Part shown: positions 24,774 through 37,110 of the stretch, piece after piece
Position numbering within the stretch: the first letter of the stretch is position 1
Layout of the letters: each line of letters starts with the position of its first letter
Source: Buttiauxella selenatireducens
Lineage (GTDB): Bacteria; Pseudomonadota; Gammaproteobacteria; Enterobacterales; Enterobacteriaceae
NCBI RefSeq assembly: GCF_031432975.1
Contig: NZ_CP133838.1
Coordinates: 1,674,001-1,738,000 of the forward strand
Direction: 5' to 3'
DNA: 64,000 nt
Translations under genes and position numbers: made by a program
Notes under the pieces: model-generated
What the model was told of the DNA's origin: nothing
Database searches by the model: none
The model's input: the letters and a program-made list of their open reading frames with translations, nothing else

Positions 24774-25862
24774 ATGAAAATAAAGAGTATTAACAGCCGC
24801 GCAGTGGCCTTTATTTTATTTATGTTTTTAAGCTCGTTTGTTAAAGCCAATGCAAATGATTTAACGGGCAGTACGGGGATCATTAATGGGACTCCCCCTG
24901 TTATTTATAATGATAATAATGAAGCTGGTAAGGTCAGTTTTCAACGAGTCAGTGAAACGATGGGGGTAGATGATGAATTAGATATCACCGATATCATTAA
25001 ATTGTCGTGGACCGTCGCTGATGCTGAAGGTGATGAAGAAGCCTCACTCCCAACAGTAGAATGGATTTGTACCGATACAAGTAATAATAAGCGCGTGCTG
25101 GCTACGGGTATTAATCAATATGTCATTCATCCTGTTGATAAAGGTTGTACCGTTGGGGTCAACATAATACCCACAACAATCACTGGCCTCCCACGGGAAA
25201 ATAACGCGATCGCTATCAAAGATATATCGACTTATGATGTCAACGATAACATCCCAACTGGCCCTGTTAATCCGCACATTTTAAATATAACGAGCTATAT
25301 AGTTGCACCATTAAATAATGCTGCAACTTACAGTGTGCCTGCCGGTAACACACTTCATACCGCGTTTTCGGGTGCCCAAATACAATTAGAAACCGATAAC
25401 GTAGATGAGCAAATTGATGAGTGGACGACCACTAATCCAGCCATTGCAACCGTTAGCAATACCGGGCTTGTCACTATCAAGGCGAAAGGGGCATTCAGAA
25501 TCACTGCTCGTCATAACGAGGTGAAAGGAACGATCACCTTTAATCCGCAGAAATTTTTTATTTTTAGCGAAAATACCAAAATGAGCTGGTATGACGCGAA
25601 GGCCTGGTGTGAAAACCAGGGTTATCGTTTGCCAGCGATGGAAGATTTGTCTACAGCGAAGGGCAAGCGTGAAGTCCCGAGCGATGCACTATGGCAGGAG
25701 TGGGGAAGCAGTATTGAGGATGTTCCGCACGTGGGGTCCGTATTCTGGTCATCTGATGAAATGGTTGCTGATGAAGATGCCTATGCTTACATGTATCTTT
25801 CAGACGGGCATCAATCGTCGAATGGGGCTGAGACTCCAGAAGGCGTTGCTTGTATTGAGTAA
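24774..25862 (+). CDS. Exported protein with Ig-like and C-type-lectin-like domains
   Basis: From ATG 24774 the product has 362 residues with a signal peptide ending VKANA (about residue 27). The first domain (about 28-170) is related to that of the previous gene: both open GT(L/I)ING(T)...P and contain DAEGD. A Big_2-like Ig domain follows (about 180-262, with DEWTTTNPAIATVSNTGLVT). The C-terminal domain (about 268-362, MSWYDAKAWCENQGYRLPAM to VACIE) resembles the C-type-lectin-like tip of intimin and invasin, with two cysteines. It looks like a passenger without its own barrel. Confidence 0.7.
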   Translation: MKIKSINSRAVAFILFMFLSSFVKANANDLTGSTGIINGTPPVIYNDNNEAGKVSFQRVSETMGVDDELDITDIIKLSWTVADAEGDEEASLPTVEWICTDTSNNKRVLATGINQYVIHPVDKGCTVGVNIIPTTITGLPRENNAIAIKDISTYDVNDNIPTGPVNPHILNITSYIVAPLNNAATYSVPAGNTLHTAFSGAQIQLETDNVDEQIDEWTTTNPAIATVSNTGLVTIKAKGAFRITARHNEVKGTITFNPQKFFIFSENTKMSWYDAKAWCENQGYRLPAMEDLSTAKGKREVPSDALWQEWGSSIEDVPHVGSVFWSSDEMVADEDAYAYMYLSDGHQSSNGAETPEGVACIE

Positions 25863-25868
25863 TAAATA

Positions 25869-25889
25869 TGCGGGGTAAATTACCCCGCA
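25869..25889. terminator. Bidirectional terminator between the adhesin set and baeR
   Basis: TGCGGGG and CCCCGCA form a perfect 7-bp stem, extended by the complementary TAAATTA loop. It lies between convergent genes; T-rich sequence on the + side is short. Confidence 0.6.
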
Positions 25890-25892
25890 GTT

Positions 25893-26615
25893 TCATGCAA
25901 TCCGGCAGGCGTCCGCTTCCCAACGGTATCCCACACCATAAACCGCGCGGATAAACGACTGCTCTTCATCCAACGCTTCGAGCTTACGGCGCAGGTTTTT
26001 AATATGGCTGTCGATAGTGCGGTCAGTGACGACGCGGTAATCGTCATAAAGCTGGTTCAACAATTGTTCGCGCGAGAACACTTTGCCCGGTTCGTGGGAA
26101 AGGGTTTTGAGCAGGCGGAACTCTGCTGGCGTTAAATCTAACAGTTTGTCGCGCCAGCTTGCCTGAAAACGGCCCTCGTCGATAATCAGCGGGCTGATTT
26201 CGTCGGTAAGAATCGGATCTCGCTGGCGTTTGCAGCGGCGCAAAATTGTTTTGACGCGCGCCACGACTTCCCGCGGGCTGTAAGGCTTGCAGATGTAATC
26301 ATCGGCACCAATTTCCAGCCCTAACAGGCGGTCAATTTCCTCGATTTTCGCTGTGACCATCACAATCGGTACTTCAGAGAAGCGACGGATTTCGCGGCAC
26401 AACGTCAGCCCGTCGGTGCCGGGCAGCATCAAATCGAGCAGGATCAGGTCTGGGGGAGTCTGACGCACAAACGCCAGCACTTTATCGCCGTGGGTAATGA
26501 GTTCCGGCGCGTAACCGGCAGCGCGTAAGTAATCAATAAGCAACTGCCCAAGTTTAGGCTCGTCTTCAACAATTAAGATGCGCGGTGTGTTTTCGTCTAT
26601 TGGTAACTCAATCAT
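25893..26615 (-). CDS. baeR: Response regulator BaeR
   Basis: A 240-residue OmpR/PhoB-type response regulator. The receiver domain (about 11-125) has the acidic pocket VEDEP and phospho-acceptor Asp61 in LLDLMLPG; the C-terminal winged helix (about 135-235) has the [20 protein letters not shown] and [13 protein letters not shown] recognition segments. BaeR responds to envelope stress through BaeS and activates mdtABCD, acrD and spy. It is the last gene of mdtABCD-baeSR and overlaps baeS by four bases. Confidence 0.97.
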   Translation of the reverse strand: MIELPIDENTPRILIVEDEPKLGQLLIDYLRAAGYAPELITHGDKVLAFVRQTPPDLILLDLMLPGTDGLTLCREIRRFSEVPIVMVTAKIEEIDRLLGLEIGADDYICKPYSPREVVARVKTILRRCKRQRDPILTDEISPLIIDEGRFQASWRDKLLDLTPAEFRLLKTLSHEPGKVFSREQLLNQLYDDYRVVTDRTIDSHIKNLRRKLEALDEEQSFIRAVYGVGYRWEADACRIA

Positions 26616-28006
26616 ACAGGTCTCAAAGATTCTGACTGTAGAGGTATCTCTACTGTAATGCTAACCCCACCGAAAGGCGAATGCGTAGCGTATAGCTTGC
26701 CGTTATGGGCCTCGACAATGTTCTGGCAGATGGACAGCCCAAGCCCTGAGCCTCCACTGGCACGGTTGCGCGAGCCTTCAGTGCGGTAGAAACGCTCAAA
26801 CAACATGGCTAGCTGTTCGTCACTCACGCCCGGTGCGCTGTCGGCGAAATGCATCACGAAACGCTGCTGGACAACTTCACCGGAGATAACCAATTGGCCA
26901 CCTGTATCGGTGTAGCGCAGGCTGTTTTCCAGCAGGTTATTGAATAACTGCATTAAACGGTCGCTATCACCAAAAATGGTCACGCTGTCCGGCAGGGCAA
27001 GGCTAATGGTTAACCCGCGAGAATTGAAGCGTTCACGAAACGCACCCGCCGCAATTTCCAACAGGTTAATGATATCCAGCGACTGCTTCTGATAGGCCAA
27101 CGCCCCTTCGTCGGACATCGACAACTGGTGAAGATCGTCGACAAGTTTAGTTAGCGTGGCGACTTCCATTTGTAACGAAGCTACCGATTCGGGCGTGAAT
27201 TTACGCACCCCATCCTGAATCGCTTCCAGTTCGCCGCGTAAAATTGCCAGCGGAGTGCGCAATTCATGTGAAATATCAGCCATATATGCGCGCCGCATAT
27301 TGTGATTTTTCTCAAGCGTGCTGGCGAGTTGGTTAAAGTCTTGCGCCAGTTTGCCCAGCTCATCCTGGCTGGTGGAGTCGACGCGGGTTGAGAAATCCCC
27401 CGCCGCCAGTTTATGTGTGCCTTCAACCAGGCGTTTTACCGGTGCAAGTAAACCGCGAGCCAGCAAGAAGGTGGCTGCTGCCGCCAGTAGAGAGGAAAGG
27501 GCGACGATAATCCAACTGGTGCGGCGTTGCTGCCTGTCGAAATTAATATCGGTATTGCGCGTTAATCGCTCAACGGGTGAGGCGACTACCCATCCGGCAT
27601 CACGGCCATTTACGTTAATTGAACGGCGCATGCCGTCTGTCGGCACGGGGCCACGCGGGCCTACCAGCACTTTGTAATCCTGATCGACCACCCAAAACTG
27701 CGTACGCCAGCCATGCGGTGGCAAGTTACGGTTTTCTTCATCGCCATGCTCAAAAGAGCGCAACAGTTTGAACATAAAACGGTCGTTATTGCGCAGAAAC
27801 TGCCAGTTACCGTGCTGGGCATATTGTTCGCCAAGTGCGTCACTTAACATTTCCAGGCGCTGTTCATTGCCGCGTTTGATGTAATCAATAAACCCATGTT
27901 CGAAGCTGAGCCGCACGCCCCAATGCATAATGGCCAATACCAGTAAGCAGGTGGAGAAAATGGCCAAAAATAGCTTGCCGGTAATGCCTGGACGCCAGAG
28001 CTTCAT
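26612..28006 (-). CDS. baeS: Envelope-stress sensor kinase BaeS
   Basis: A 464-residue inner-membrane histidine kinase. It has a first membrane helix (about 9-30), a periplasmic sensor region, a second helix (about 163-183), a HAMP linker (about 184-236), the phospho-acceptor His247 in [13 protein letters not shown], the N box [10 protein letters not shown] and the G boxes [14 protein letters not shown]. It phosphorylates BaeR in response to misfolded envelope proteins and toxic compounds. Its ends overlap mdtD and baeR by four bases each. Confidence 0.97.
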   Translation of the reverse strand: MKLWRPGITGKLFLAIFSTCLLVLAIMHWGVRLSFEHGFIDYIKRGNEQRLEMLSDALGEQYAQHGNWQFLRNNDRFMFKLLRSFEHGDEENRNLPPHGWRTQFWVVDQDYKVLVGPRGPVPTDGMRRSINVNGRDAGWVVASPVERLTRNTDINFDRQQRRTSWIIVALSSLLAAAATFLLARGLLAPVKRLVEGTHKLAAGDFSTRVDSTSQDELGKLAQDFNQLASTLEKNHNMRRAYMADISHELRTPLAILRGELEAIQDGVRKFTPESVASLQMEVATLTKLVDDLHQLSMSDEGALAYQKQSLDIINLLEIAAGAFRERFNSRGLTISLALPDSVTIFGDSDRLMQLFNNLLENSLRYTDTGGQLVISGEVVQQRFVMHFADSAPGVSDEQLAMLFERFYRTEGSRNRASGGSGLGLSICQNIVEAHNGKLYATHSPFGGVSITVEIPLQSESLRPV

Positions 28007-29418
28007 GAGCTCCTCCTTTTACGCCGTGCAATCACGACATTTTTTGTGGTGTCTTTTGGGACGCGAGCAAAAATCAACGCGGGGAGGGCGATAACCAGCG
28101 CCATGCTCAGATAGGTGTACATAAAGACGCTATGAACCACCGTGCTATCCGCTGTCAGTTGATGATGACCGTACATCCCAAGCAGCATCCCGGCGATGGT
28201 AACGCCGATACTCATAGACAGTTGCATCACCATCGACAGCATACTGTTGCCGCCGCTTGCGAGGTCATCAGGCAAATCTTTTAGCGTCAGGGTGTTCATC
28301 GACGAAAAACGGGTGGAGTTCACCATGCCGAGCAAGAACAGCACCACCGGTAGCAGGTAATACCAACCCATCAAAGCGGTGCCCATGAACATCAGAATTA
28401 CCAGCGCCAGGCCCAGCGTGGTGGTGACGAGCACATTGCGATAGCCAAAGCGGTTAACGACCTGCACCACAATACGTTTCATGCCCATACTGCCGAGTAC
28501 CATCGGCACCATCATCAAGCCCGCATGGAACGGGGAAAATCCAAGACCGATTTGCAAGAATACCGGCGTCATAAAGGGGATCATACCGCTGCCGATGCGC
28601 CCGCAAAAACTCCCCAGCAGACCGAGTGAAAAGGTTTGAGTCTTAAATAAATTGAGGTTGAACAAGGCGCTGTCATTGGCTTTGGCATGCCATAAATAGA
28701 GCGCTATCGCTGCGGCGCCACCGCCAACTAACAGCCAGAGCGTAGATTGTGGGATGCCTAAACCTTTGGCACCATCCAGTGCGATAGTCAGTGCCGCCAT
28801 GCCAAACGCAAGAAATACAAAACCCATCATGTCGAATTTACGTGTCTGCATGGTGTAGTTCGGCATCAGCCACAACGTCGCGATCGCACCGATAATGCCA
28901 ACCGGTAGATTGATCAGGAAAATCCAGTGCCAGGACGCGTACTCCACCAGCACGCCGCCTAACGCCGGGCCGAGCAATGGGCCTATTTGCCCGGGTAACG
29001 TAACGAATGTCATTGCTGCCATATACTGTTCGCGTGGGACAATTTTCATTACCGTCAAACGCCCAACAGGGACCATCATCGCCCCGCCAATCCCTTGCAC
29101 CACTCGCGCCATGACCAGTTCGTTAAGTGTCGATGCATGAGCACAAAACAGTGAGCCAATGGTGAACAGCACGATGGCGGTGAAAAATATATTGCGCACG
29201 CCAACCCGGTCAGCCAGCCAGCCGCTGGCAGGCAGCATCACCGCCACCGTCAGCACATAGGCAACAATCACCGAGTGCATGTGTAACGGGCTCTCCCCAA
29301 GGCTTGCCGCCATAGAAGGGAGGGCGGTGTTGACGATGGTGGTGTCGAGCGACTGCATGAAGAAGCCGAAGGCGACAATCCACAGTTGCCAGCGGACGGC
29401 GGCAGGCAATTCGGTCAT
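28003..29418 (-). CDS. mdtD: MFS transporter MdtD
   Basis: A 471-residue inner-membrane transporter of the DHA2 (14-helix) drug:H+ antiporter family, the same length as in E. coli. Motifs include [13 protein letters not shown] in the first helix (motif D1-like), the loop 2-3 motif [11 protein letters not shown] and the motif-C-like [13 protein letters not shown]. In E. coli MdtD is not needed for the drug resistance given by MdtABC, and iron-citrate export has been proposed. It overlaps mdtC and baeS by four bases each. Confidence 0.95.
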   Translation of the reverse strand: MTELPAAVRWQLWIVAFGFFMQSLDTTIVNTALPSMAASLGESPLHMHSVIVAYVLTVAVMLPASGWLADRVGVRNIFFTAIVLFTIGSLFCAHASTLNELVMARVVQGIGGAMMVPVGRLTVMKIVPREQYMAAMTFVTLPGQIGPLLGPALGGVLVEYASWHWIFLINLPVGIIGAIATLWLMPNYTMQTRKFDMMGFVFLAFGMAALTIALDGAKGLGIPQSTLWLLVGGGAAAIALYLWHAKANDSALFNLNLFKTQTFSLGLLGSFCGRIGSGMIPFMTPVFLQIGLGFSPFHAGLMMVPMVLGSMGMKRIVVQVVNRFGYRNVLVTTTLGLALVILMFMGTALMGWYYLLPVVLFLLGMVNSTRFSSMNTLTLKDLPDDLASGGNSMLSMVMQLSMSIGVTIAGMLLGMYGHHQLTADSTVVHSVFMYTYLSMALVIALPALIFARVPKDTTKNVVIARRKRRSS

Positions 29419-32400
29419 GGGTTCAATACCTCATCTTTACGAGCTTTTCGCACAAACCGTATCCGTAAACGATCAAAGAACAGATAAACCACCGGCGTGG
29501 TGTACAGCGTCAGCAACTGACTGACGACCAGACCGCCAACAATCGTAATCCCAAGCGGCTGGCGAAGTTCCGCGCCGTCACCGCTGGTCAGCACTAATGG
29601 CAATGCGCCAAACAGCGCCGCTAATGTCGTCATCATTATTGGTCTAAAACGTAATAAACAGGCCTGGAAAATCGCATCTTCCGGCGACAAGTTGCCGTTG
29701 CGCTGCGCGTCGATGGCAAAGTCCACCATCATGATGGCATTTTTCTTCACGATGCCGATTAACAGCATGATACCGATGAGCGCAATCAGGCTAAACGGTG
29801 CTCCAAATAATTCCAGCGCCAGCAGTGCTCCGACCCCCGCTGAAGGCAGAGTGGACAGAATAGTCAGCGGGTGAACGTAACTCTCATACAAAACCCCCAA
29901 TACGATGTAAACCGTGGCAATGGCGGCGATAATCAGCATCACCTGGGATTTCATAGTGTCCTGGAAAACTTGCGCGGTTCCGGCGTACATGCCGCGCACG
30001 GTTGAAGGCACGCCGAGTGCGGTCATGGTGCGGTCAATCGCTTCGCTTGCTTCCGATAGAGACACGCCAGTTGGCAGGTTGAAGGAGACCGTTGAGGCCG
30101 CAGATAACCCCTGGTGATTGACCGACAGCGGAGCATTAGCAGGCTGCCATTTCGCAAACCACGATAACGGAATCGCCTTGCCGTCTTTGTTAATGACGAA
30201 CATTTGATCTAACGCACTGATGTCCTGGGTGTAGCGCGAGTCAACTTCCATCACCACTTTGTACTGGTTAAGCGGTTGATAGATTGTTGAAATCTGGCGC
30301 TGCCCAAAGGCGTTGTTAAGCAAGGCATTGGCGTCCTCGACGCTAATTCCCAGACGTGCCATGGATTCACGATCATAAATCAGATCCATTTCCGCACCGT
30401 TGTTCTGGCTGTCTGAGTTGACGTCAGCAAGCTGCGGCAGTTTTGCCAGCGCCTGGCGAATTTTAGGCTCCCAGGTTCGCAGGTCGGCTAAATTATCAGA
30501 AAGCAGGGTGTACTGATAACTGGCGTTGGCCTGCCTGCCGCCGACGCGAATATCCTGTACCGCCATCAAAAACAGACTGGCACCTGGCTCTTTCGCCAGC
30601 GATTTACGCAGGCGGTCAATGACCTGCTGCGCAGTCTCTTTACGCTCAGAAAGCGGTTTTAGCGAGATAAACATCATGCCGCTGTTGACCCGTGAACCGC
30701 CGGTGAAACCGGTCACATTCTCTACGGCAGGATCATCGCGAACAATTTTCATGAAATCCTGCAATTTACCGCGCATCGCCTGGAAGGAAATGCTCTGGTC
30801 GGCCTGAATATTGCCCATCAATCGCCCGGTATCTTGTTCCGGGAAGAAGGTTTTTGGGATGGCGATATACAGCCAGATGTTAAGTGCTATGGTCGCTAAC
30901 AGCACCACACCCACCAGTTTAGTGTGATTGAGCACCCATTTAAGTGAGCGTCCGTAGCCCTGCTGCATCGCCACTAACAGGCGTCCAAAACCACGATTGC
31001 GGACAGGTGTATGTTTCGGTTTGTTCTTTAACAACCAGCCGCACATCATCGGCGTAAGGGTTATCGACACCACCAGCGAAATCCCAATGGCTACCGACAA
31101 CGTGACGGCAAACTCTTTAAATAATCGCCCTGGCAACCCGCCCATCAACAATAGCGGCAAGAACACCGCCACCAGCGACAGGCTCATCGACAGCACGGTA
31201 AATCCGACTTCGCGTACCCCTTGCAGTGCGGCCTGTAACGGTTTCACACCCGCTTCGAGATGGCGCGAAATATTTTCCAGCACCACGATGGCGTCATCCA
31301 CCACAAAACCGGTGGCGATGGTTAACGCCATCAACGACAGGTTATTCAGGCTGAAACCGCACAGATACATGGCGATAAAGGTCCCGATAAGCGACACCGG
31401 AACGGCCACCGCAGGGATAAGTGTCGCCCGGCCTGAGCGCAAAAACAGGAAGACCACCAGAATCACCAGCGCGACCGAGATAACCAGCGATTGCTCGACT
31501 TCAGCCAGCGACGCACGAATGGTCGGCGAGCGATCCTGCGCAATTTGCAAATCTATTGAAGCCGGAATGGTTTCACGCAGTTCAGGGAGTTTCGCCCGGA
31601 TCCTGTCCACCGTTTCGATGATATTCGCTTCCTGCGATTTACGAATCATCAGCAAAATAGCCGGTTTTGCATTGGCCATCCCGGCGTTGCGCACATCCTG
31701 AACGGAGTCGGTAACGGTGGCGACATCGCTCAAATGCACTGCACCGCCGTTGTTGTAATGGATGATTAACGGCTGATACTCCGCCGCCGTCTTTAGTTCA
31801 TCGTTTGTCTGTAACTGCCAGCGTTGTGAGTTATCTTCCAGTGCACCCTGTGGGCGACGCACGTTGGCATCGCTAATGGTTTTGCGCACCGCATCCAGTG
31901 AAACGCCCTGGTTAAACAGCGCTTGCGGATTGAGCGCCACGCGCACCGCCGGGAGTGAACTGCCACCGATGTCCACATCGCCCACGCCATCAATCTGTGC
32001 GACGGTTTGCGCCAGTTGCGTGGAGGCGAAATCATATAATTGCCCCTGAGAAAACGTGTCGGAGGTCAGCGTCAGGATCATAATGGGCGCATCTGACGGG
32101 TTGGCTTTGCGATAGGTCGGACGGCTTGGCATCCCGCTGGGTAACAGACTTTGCGCGGCGTTAATGGCGGCCTGCACGTCACGCGCAGCACCGTTGATAT
32201 CACGATCAAACGTAAATTCGAGAATAATGCGGGTGCTGCCGAGTGAACTTGATGAGGTCATCTCGTTAACCCCCGCAATGCGCCCGAGCGCGCGTTCAAG
32301 CGGTGTGGCGACCGACGAGGCCATGGTTTCCGGCGAAGCACCCGGCAGTGAAGCACTGACCATGATCACCGGGAAATCTACCTGCGGCAGTGGAGCAACC

Positions 32401-32498
32401 GGCAGCAGACGGAAGCCCAACACGCCGCACAAGGTGATGGCGACCGTTAGCAAAATGGTGGCGACCGGTCGATAGATGAACAGTGCGAAGAATTTCAC
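29415..32498 (-). CDS. mdtC: RND efflux pump subunit MdtC
   Basis: A 1027-residue resistance-nodulation-division transporter subunit with about 12 membrane segments and two large periplasmic loops. Conserved blocks include [20 protein letters not shown] near the N-terminus, the helix-4 proton-relay segment [18 protein letters not shown] with paired Asp (about 405-415), and [20 protein letters not shown] near residue 920. MdtB and MdtC form a B2C heterotrimer that exports novobiocin, bile salts and others with MdtA and TolC. It starts one base after mdtB ends. Confidence 0.97.
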   Translation of the reverse strand: MKFFALFIYRPVATILLTVAITLCGVLGFRLLPVAPLPQVDFPVIMVSASLPGASPETMASSVATPLERALGRIAGVNEMTSSSSLGSTRIILEFTFDRDINGAARDVQAAINAAQSLLPSGMPSRPTYRKANPSDAPIMILTLTSDTFSQGQLYDFASTQLAQTVAQIDGVGDVDIGGSSLPAVRVALNPQALFNQGVSLDAVRKTISDANVRRPQGALEDNSQRWQLQTNDELKTAAEYQPLIIHYNNGGAVHLSDVATVTDSVQDVRNAGMANAKPAILLMIRKSQEANIIETVDRIRAKLPELRETIPASIDLQIAQDRSPTIRASLAEVEQSLVISVALVILVVFLFLRSGRATLIPAVAVPVSLIGTFIAMYLCGFSLNNLSLMALTIATGFVVDDAIVVLENISRHLEAGVKPLQAALQGVREVGFTVLSMSLSLVAVFLPLLLMGGLPGRLFKEFAVTLSVAIGISLVVSITLTPMMCGWLLKNKPKHTPVRNRGFGRLLVAMQQGYGRSLKWVLNHTKLVGVVLLATIALNIWLYIAIPKTFFPEQDTGRLMGNIQADQSISFQAMRGKLQDFMKIVRDDPAVENVTGFTGGSRVNSGMMFISLKPLSERKETAQQVIDRLRKSLAKEPGASLFLMAVQDIRVGGRQANASYQYTLLSDNLADLRTWEPKIRQALAKLPQLADVNSDSQNNGAEMDLIYDRESMARLGISVEDANALLNNAFGQRQISTIYQPLNQYKVVMEVDSRYTQDISALDQMFVINKDGKAIPLSWFAKWQPANAPLSVNHQGLSAASTVSFNLPTGVSLSEASEAIDRTMTALGVPSTVRGMYAGTAQVFQDTMKSQVMLIIAAIATVYIVLGVLYESYVHPLTILSTLPSAGVGALLALELFGAPFSLIALIGIMLLIGIVKKNAIMMVDFAIDAQRNGNLSPEDAIFQACLLRFRPIMMTTLAALFGALPLVLTSGDGAELRQPLGITIVGGLVVSQLLTLYTTPVVYLFFDRLRIRFVRKARKDEVLNP

Positions 32499-35400
32499 TT
32501 ACACTTCCTCTTCACGATGATCTTCACGACGACCAAAACGGCGGCGCACAGCGTGCGACAGATTATCAAACAGTAAATAGATAACCGGCGTGGTGAAGAG
32601 CGTCAGCACCTGGCTGACCAGCAACCCACCAACCATGCCAATCCCCAGCGGGCGGCGCAGTTCAGCACCGGCACCTGTTGACAGCATCAGCGGTAACGCC
32701 CCCAGCAGAGCGGCAAGCGTAGTCATCAGAATCGGGCGAAAACGCAGCAAACAAGCCTGATAAATCGCATCGTAGGGTTTCATCCCTTGTTCACGCTCGG
32801 CCGCCAACGCAAAGTCGATCATCATGATGGCGTTTTTCTTGACGATACCGATGAGCAAAATAATACCGATGATGGCAATCACATCCAGTTCGGCACCCGC
32901 CAGCATCAGTGCCAGCAAGGCGCCGACCCCAGCTGTCGGCAGCGTGGACAAAATGGTTATCGGGTGAATAAAGCTCTCGTATAACACGCCGAGTACGATA
33001 TACATCGCCACAACGGATGCGATGATAAGCCAAATCGTGTTGCCTAATGCGGCCTGGAAGGCGAGGGTGCTGCCCTGGAATTGGGTGGACATATCTGTCG
33101 GCATCGCGAGATCTTTTTCCGCAGCCGAAATTGCCTCTACCGCTTCTCCCAGCGAATGGTCACTGGTTACATTGAAGGAGAACGTGGTCGACGGGAATTG
33201 GTCGAGATGGTTGATTGTCAACGGCGCAAAGCGCTGCTCGATTTTGGCAATCGCGCTGAGCGGAACGCTGCCGCCATCAGTGCTGGCTAGACGGATGTTA
33301 TCCAGCCCACTCAGACCTGGTGTTGCGCGGGTATCGTGTTCAAGAACAACGCGATACTGATTGGCTTGCGTATAAATAGTGGAAATCAGGCGCTGACCAA
33401 AAGCGTTGTACAGCGCGTTGTCCACATCTGACATCGAAATACCCAGACGGCTGGCGCTGGCCCGGTCAACATTCACATACGCCACCAGACCTTGATCCTG
33501 CCAGTCGCTGCTGACATCCGCCAATTCTGGCAAAGCCCGCAGTTTTTCGGTTAGCTTCGGCACCCAGGTGCTGAGTTCGTCAAGGGATGTGGCCTGCAAG
33601 GTGAACTGATACTGCGTGCGGCTGACGGTGGTATCAATGGTCAGGTCTTGCACCGGCTGCAAATAAAGCTCAACGCCCGGCACTCGGGCGACGGCATTTT
33701 GCAGTCTTTCGATAACGACCGGAATACGGTCGTCACGGTCGCTGAGCGGCTTGAGGTTAATTTGCAAACGCGCGCTGTTTAGTGACGGATTCGTGCCGTC
33801 TACGCCAATAAACGACGTCAGGCTTTCTACCGCCGGATCTTTCATCACCACATCGGCAACTTGCTGCTGACGCTGCGCCATACTGGCAAATGAAACCGAT
33901 TGTGGCGCTTGTAACGTTCCCTGAATAATGCCGTTATCCTGAATCGGGAAGAAGCCTTTCGGAATGAAAATCCACAGCACGATGGTTAGTGCCAGGGTGC
34001 CAAAAGCCACGCCCAACGTCAGCCACGGGTGGTGTAATACGCGGGCTAAAAGGCGGCCATATCCGGCAATGACACGGTCAAAGAAACGCTCGCTGGCGCG
34101 AGAAAAACGGTTCTGTTTGCGTAGCGATTCGTGGCTTAACATGCGGGCGCACATCATCGGCGTCAGCGTCAGCGACACCACCGCCGAGATCAAAATGGCG
34201 ATAGCCAGCGTGACGGCAAATTCACGGAATAAGCGCCCCACAATATCGCCCATAAATAACAAGGGAATCAGCACTGCGATCAGCGAAAAGGTCAGCGAGA
34301 TAATCGTAAAGCCAATCTCGCCAGCCCCTTTTAGCGAGGCGGCCAGTGGCTTTTCACCTTTTTCGATGTAGCGCGAAATGTTCTCGATAACCACAATCGC
34401 ATCATCAACCACAAAGCCGGTGGCTATCGTTAATGCCATTAGCGTGAGGTTGTTTATTGAGAAGTCGAGAAACACCATGACGGCGAACGTCCCAATCAGC
34501 GACAACGGAACCGCCACTGCGGGAATAATGGTTGCCGGGACATTGCGCAGGAACAGATAAATAATCATCACCACCAGTGCGATGGCGAGCATCAACTCGT
34601 GCTGCGTGTCGGTAACGGAGGCACGAATATTGGTGGTGCGGTCGCTGAGTAATTTGACCTCAACCGATTTCGGCAAACTTTTGGTTAATGCGGGCAACAT
34701 CGCACGAATACTGTCGGCGGTGTCGATGATGTTCGCGCCAGGTTGACGTTGCACGTTCATCACAATGGCGGGCTGCTTGTTGGCCCAGGCTCCGAGCCAG
34801 GTGTTTTCGGCACCTTGTTCAACGGTTGCCACATCGCCAAGGCGAATTGGTGCGCCGTTTTGGTAAGCAATAATCAGATTGCGATATTCATCGGCCGACT
34901 GCATTTGGTCGTTTGCCGAAAGCGTCACGGCACGCTCCGGGCCATCCAGGCTACCTTTTGCCGAGTTCACGTTGGCGCTGGTAATGGCGGTGCGCACGGT
35001 TTCACTGGTTAAGCCAAGAGCGGCAATCGCGGGCGCGTTCAGTTTCACGCGTACGGCAGGGCGCTGGCCGCCGGAAAGCGTCACCAGACCGACGCCGGAA
35101 ACCTGTGAAATTTTCTGCGCGACACGCGTTTCCACCATATCTTCGACTTGCGTCATCGGCATCGCGGTTGAGGTCACGGCGAGCGTCATAATCGGCGGAT
35201 CGGCAGGGTTAACTTTGCTGTATACCGGCGGATTTGGCAGATCGGTTGGCAGCAGATTAGTGGCGGCGTTAATGGCTGCCTGAACTTCTTGTTCGGCCAC
35301 GTCGAGCGGCAGCGTGAGCTGGAATTGCAGCGTCACAACCGAGGCACCACCAGCACTTTGTGAGGACATCTGTTTGAGCCCGGACATCTGCCCAAACTGA

Positions 35401-35633
35401 CGTTCAAGGGGGGCGGTAATCGCCGATGTCACGACGTCCGGGCTGGCACCCGGATAGAGCGTAACGACTTGAATCGTCGGGTAATCGACTTCGGGCAGTG
35501 CTGAAACCGGCAGGAAGCGATAACCGATAATCCCGGCAATCAAGATAGCCACCATCAAAAGCGTGGTGGCAACAGGCCGCAGGATAAACAGGCGTGATGG
35601 GCCTCCTGTGGCGCTTGGTGGTAGCACCTGCAT
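32499..35633 (-). CDS. mdtB: RND efflux pump subunit MdtB
   Basis: A 1044-residue RND transporter subunit, paralogous to the adjacent mdtC. It shows [21 protein letters not shown], the helix-4 [18 protein letters not shown] proton-relay segment, and [20 protein letters not shown]. It is the partner that in E. coli supplies most of the proton relay in the B2C trimer. The start shares one base with the mdtA stop. The C-terminal tail is strongly charged ([14 protein letters not shown]). Confidence 0.97.
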   Translation of the reverse strand: MQVLPPSATGGPSRLFILRPVATTLLMVAILIAGIIGYRFLPVSALPEVDYPTIQVVTLYPGASPDVVTSAITAPLERQFGQMSGLKQMSSQSAGGASVVTLQFQLTLPLDVAEQEVQAAINAATNLLPTDLPNPPVYSKVNPADPPIMTLAVTSTAMPMTQVEDMVETRVAQKISQVSGVGLVTLSGGQRPAVRVKLNAPAIAALGLTSETVRTAITSANVNSAKGSLDGPERAVTLSANDQMQSADEYRNLIIAYQNGAPIRLGDVATVEQGAENTWLGAWANKQPAIVMNVQRQPGANIIDTADSIRAMLPALTKSLPKSVEVKLLSDRTTNIRASVTDTQHELMLAIALVVMIIYLFLRNVPATIIPAVAVPLSLIGTFAVMVFLDFSINNLTLMALTIATGFVVDDAIVVIENISRYIEKGEKPLAASLKGAGEIGFTIISLTFSLIAVLIPLLFMGDIVGRLFREFAVTLAIAILISAVVSLTLTPMMCARMLSHESLRKQNRFSRASERFFDRVIAGYGRLLARVLHHPWLTLGVAFGTLALTIVLWIFIPKGFFPIQDNGIIQGTLQAPQSVSFASMAQRQQQVADVVMKDPAVESLTSFIGVDGTNPSLNSARLQINLKPLSDRDDRIPVVIERLQNAVARVPGVELYLQPVQDLTIDTTVSRTQYQFTLQATSLDELSTWVPKLTEKLRALPELADVSSDWQDQGLVAYVNVDRASASRLGISMSDVDNALYNAFGQRLISTIYTQANQYRVVLEHDTRATPGLSGLDNIRLASTDGGSVPLSAIAKIEQRFAPLTINHLDQFPSTTFSFNVTSDHSLGEAVEAISAAEKDLAMPTDMSTQFQGSTLAFQAALGNTIWLIIASVVAMYIVLGVLYESFIHPITILSTLPTAGVGALLALMLAGAELDVIAIIGIILLIGIVKKNAIMMIDFALAAEREQGMKPYDAIYQACLLRFRPILMTTLAALLGALPLMLSTGAGAELRRPLGIGMVGGLLVSQVLTLFTTPVIYLLFDNLSHAVRRRFGRREDHREEEV

Positions 35634-36883
35634 CAGGACGTCGCTCCGTTACGTTTGTGTTTTGGCTGTGTTTCAGGGCGAGTTTCGGGAAGCTCGGAGG
35701 TTGTTGAGTGCGCCTCGACCACTTCCACTTTCGCGCCTTCTGTCAGACGGTCAATACCGTCTGTGACCACTCGGTCACCGGTCGAAATCCCGGCGGTAAT
35801 CACGACTTTCTGGCTATCCTGAATACCGACCGTCACCCGATGTTTACTGACCTTATCTTCGTTGTCGAGTACCCAAACGAAGTGACCTTCGTTGCCCATT
35901 TGTACGGCAGCCGTGGGGATAACGACCGCGTTTTGCTGGGTATCAACCAACATGCGCGCATTAACGAATTGATTGGGGAACAAGGCGTCATCTTCGTTAT
36001 TGAAACGCGCTTTAAGTTTGATGGTGCCGGTTGTGGCATCGATTTGGTTATCAAGGCTCAGCAAAGATCCGCTGCTAAGTTTCTGCGTGTTGGTGCGATC
36101 CCAGGCTTCAACGCTCAGCGTTAATCCTGCTTTCTGCGCTTTTACCACGGTGGCAATATCGTTTTCTGGCAGGGTAAAAATCAGATCGATGGGATGTGTT
36201 TGGGTCAACACCACAATGCCCGTGGTGTCGCTACTGGAAATCTGGTTACCAATATCAACTTGTTTCAAACCGACACGGCCATCAATCGGCGCGGTGATGC
36301 GGCTCCAGTCGAGTTGTAATTGCGCGCTGGCCACGGCGGCTTCATCGGCCTTGATCGTTCCGACAGATTCATTGACTAACGCTTGTTGCGCGTCCAGTTC
36401 CTGGCGTGACACCAGGTTGGTTTTGACCAGTTGCTGAAAACGCGCGAGGTCGCGGCGAGCATTTGCCAGAGTAGCCTGATCTTTTGCGAGTTGCCCTTGC
36501 GCCTGAGCCAAGGCAATTTTGAATTGGCTAGGGTCAATTTCTGCCAGCAAATCACCGGCTTTAACTTGTTGCCCTTCCTGGAAATGAATCGCCAGCAGTT
36601 GCCCGTCGACACGGCTGCGAACCGTCACGGTATTCGCGGCGGTAATCGTTCCAAGCCCGGTCAGGTAGCGCGGCACCGATTCACTGGTCGCCGTTGCCGC
36701 CTGAACTGGAGCCAACGCACCGCCGCGCATCCCGCGGCTACCGCCAGCAGTGCGTTGTTGTGCAGATTGCGTACCCGAGGTGTCGTTACTGGAACTCGTA
36801 CTGCGCCAGTAAAAAACGGCGGCGATAACGACAATGACTGCGGCTGCAATCCCTATCCAACGTGCGGTGAAAGTGCCTTTCAT
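35633..36883 (-). CDS. mdtA: Membrane fusion protein MdtA
   Basis: A 416-residue periplasmic adaptor that links MdtBC to TolC. Residues about 8-28 form an N-terminal membrane anchor, followed by a Ser/Gly/Gln-rich linker. Then come the first half of the lipoyl domain ([20 protein letters not shown]), the alpha-hairpin (about 130-190), the second lipoyl half ([20 protein letters not shown]) and beta-barrel domains. ATG 36883 matches the E. coli start; longer frames run into the ERIC element. First gene of mdtABCD-baeSR. Confidence 0.96.
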   Translation of the reverse strand: MKGTFTARWIGIAAAVIVVIAAVFYWRSTSSSNDTSGTQSAQQRTAGGSRGMRGGALAPVQAATATSESVPRYLTGLGTITAANTVTVRSRVDGQLLAIHFQEGQQVKAGDLLAEIDPSQFKIALAQAQGQLAKDQATLANARRDLARFQQLVKTNLVSRQELDAQQALVNESVGTIKADEAAVASAQLQLDWSRITAPIDGRVGLKQVDIGNQISSSDTTGIVVLTQTHPIDLIFTLPENDIATVVKAQKAGLTLSVEAWDRTNTQKLSSGSLLSLDNQIDATTGTIKLKARFNNEDDALFPNQFVNARMLVDTQQNAVVIPTAAVQMGNEGHFVWVLDNEDKVSKHRVTVGIQDSQKVVITAGISTGDRVVTDGIDRLTEGAKVEVVEAHSTTSELPETRPETQPKHKRNGATS

Positions 36884-36924
36884 ATGTGTCGGTCTTCTCT
36901 TCCTGAAACGATTAGGCTTAATGA

Positions 36925-37049
36925 TATACCCGTCATACTTCAAGCTGCATCTTTGTTGGCTGCGTTCGCTCACCCGAATCACTTACTTATGTAAACTCAT
37001 CGGGGTTCGTTCCCTTGCCGCCGCAATGCAACTCGAATTATTTGGGTAC
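36925..37049. repeat. ERIC element upstream of mdtA
   Basis: A 125-bp imperfect palindrome with ends TATACCCGTCATACTTCAAG and AACTCGAATTATTTGGGTA. The centre has CGCTCACCCGAATCACTTAC followed by TTATGTAAACTCATCGGGGT. This is the enterobacterial repetitive intergenic consensus, matching the regions used for ERIC1R/ERIC2 typing primers. It begins about 40 bases upstream of the mdtA start, so it is probably transcribed into the mdtA leader or separates promoter from gene. Confidence 0.9.
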
Positions 37050-37110
37050 TCTAGTGTAGTGAGTGAGGGCGGCGGAAAAATGGAGGAAATATGAAGTACT
37101 GTATGGATAA

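Noticed and set aside
30997-31701. 234-codon frame opposite mdtC
   Set aside because: Antisense to a conserved RND pump gene; Thr/Ser/Ile-rich low-complexity product without motifs.
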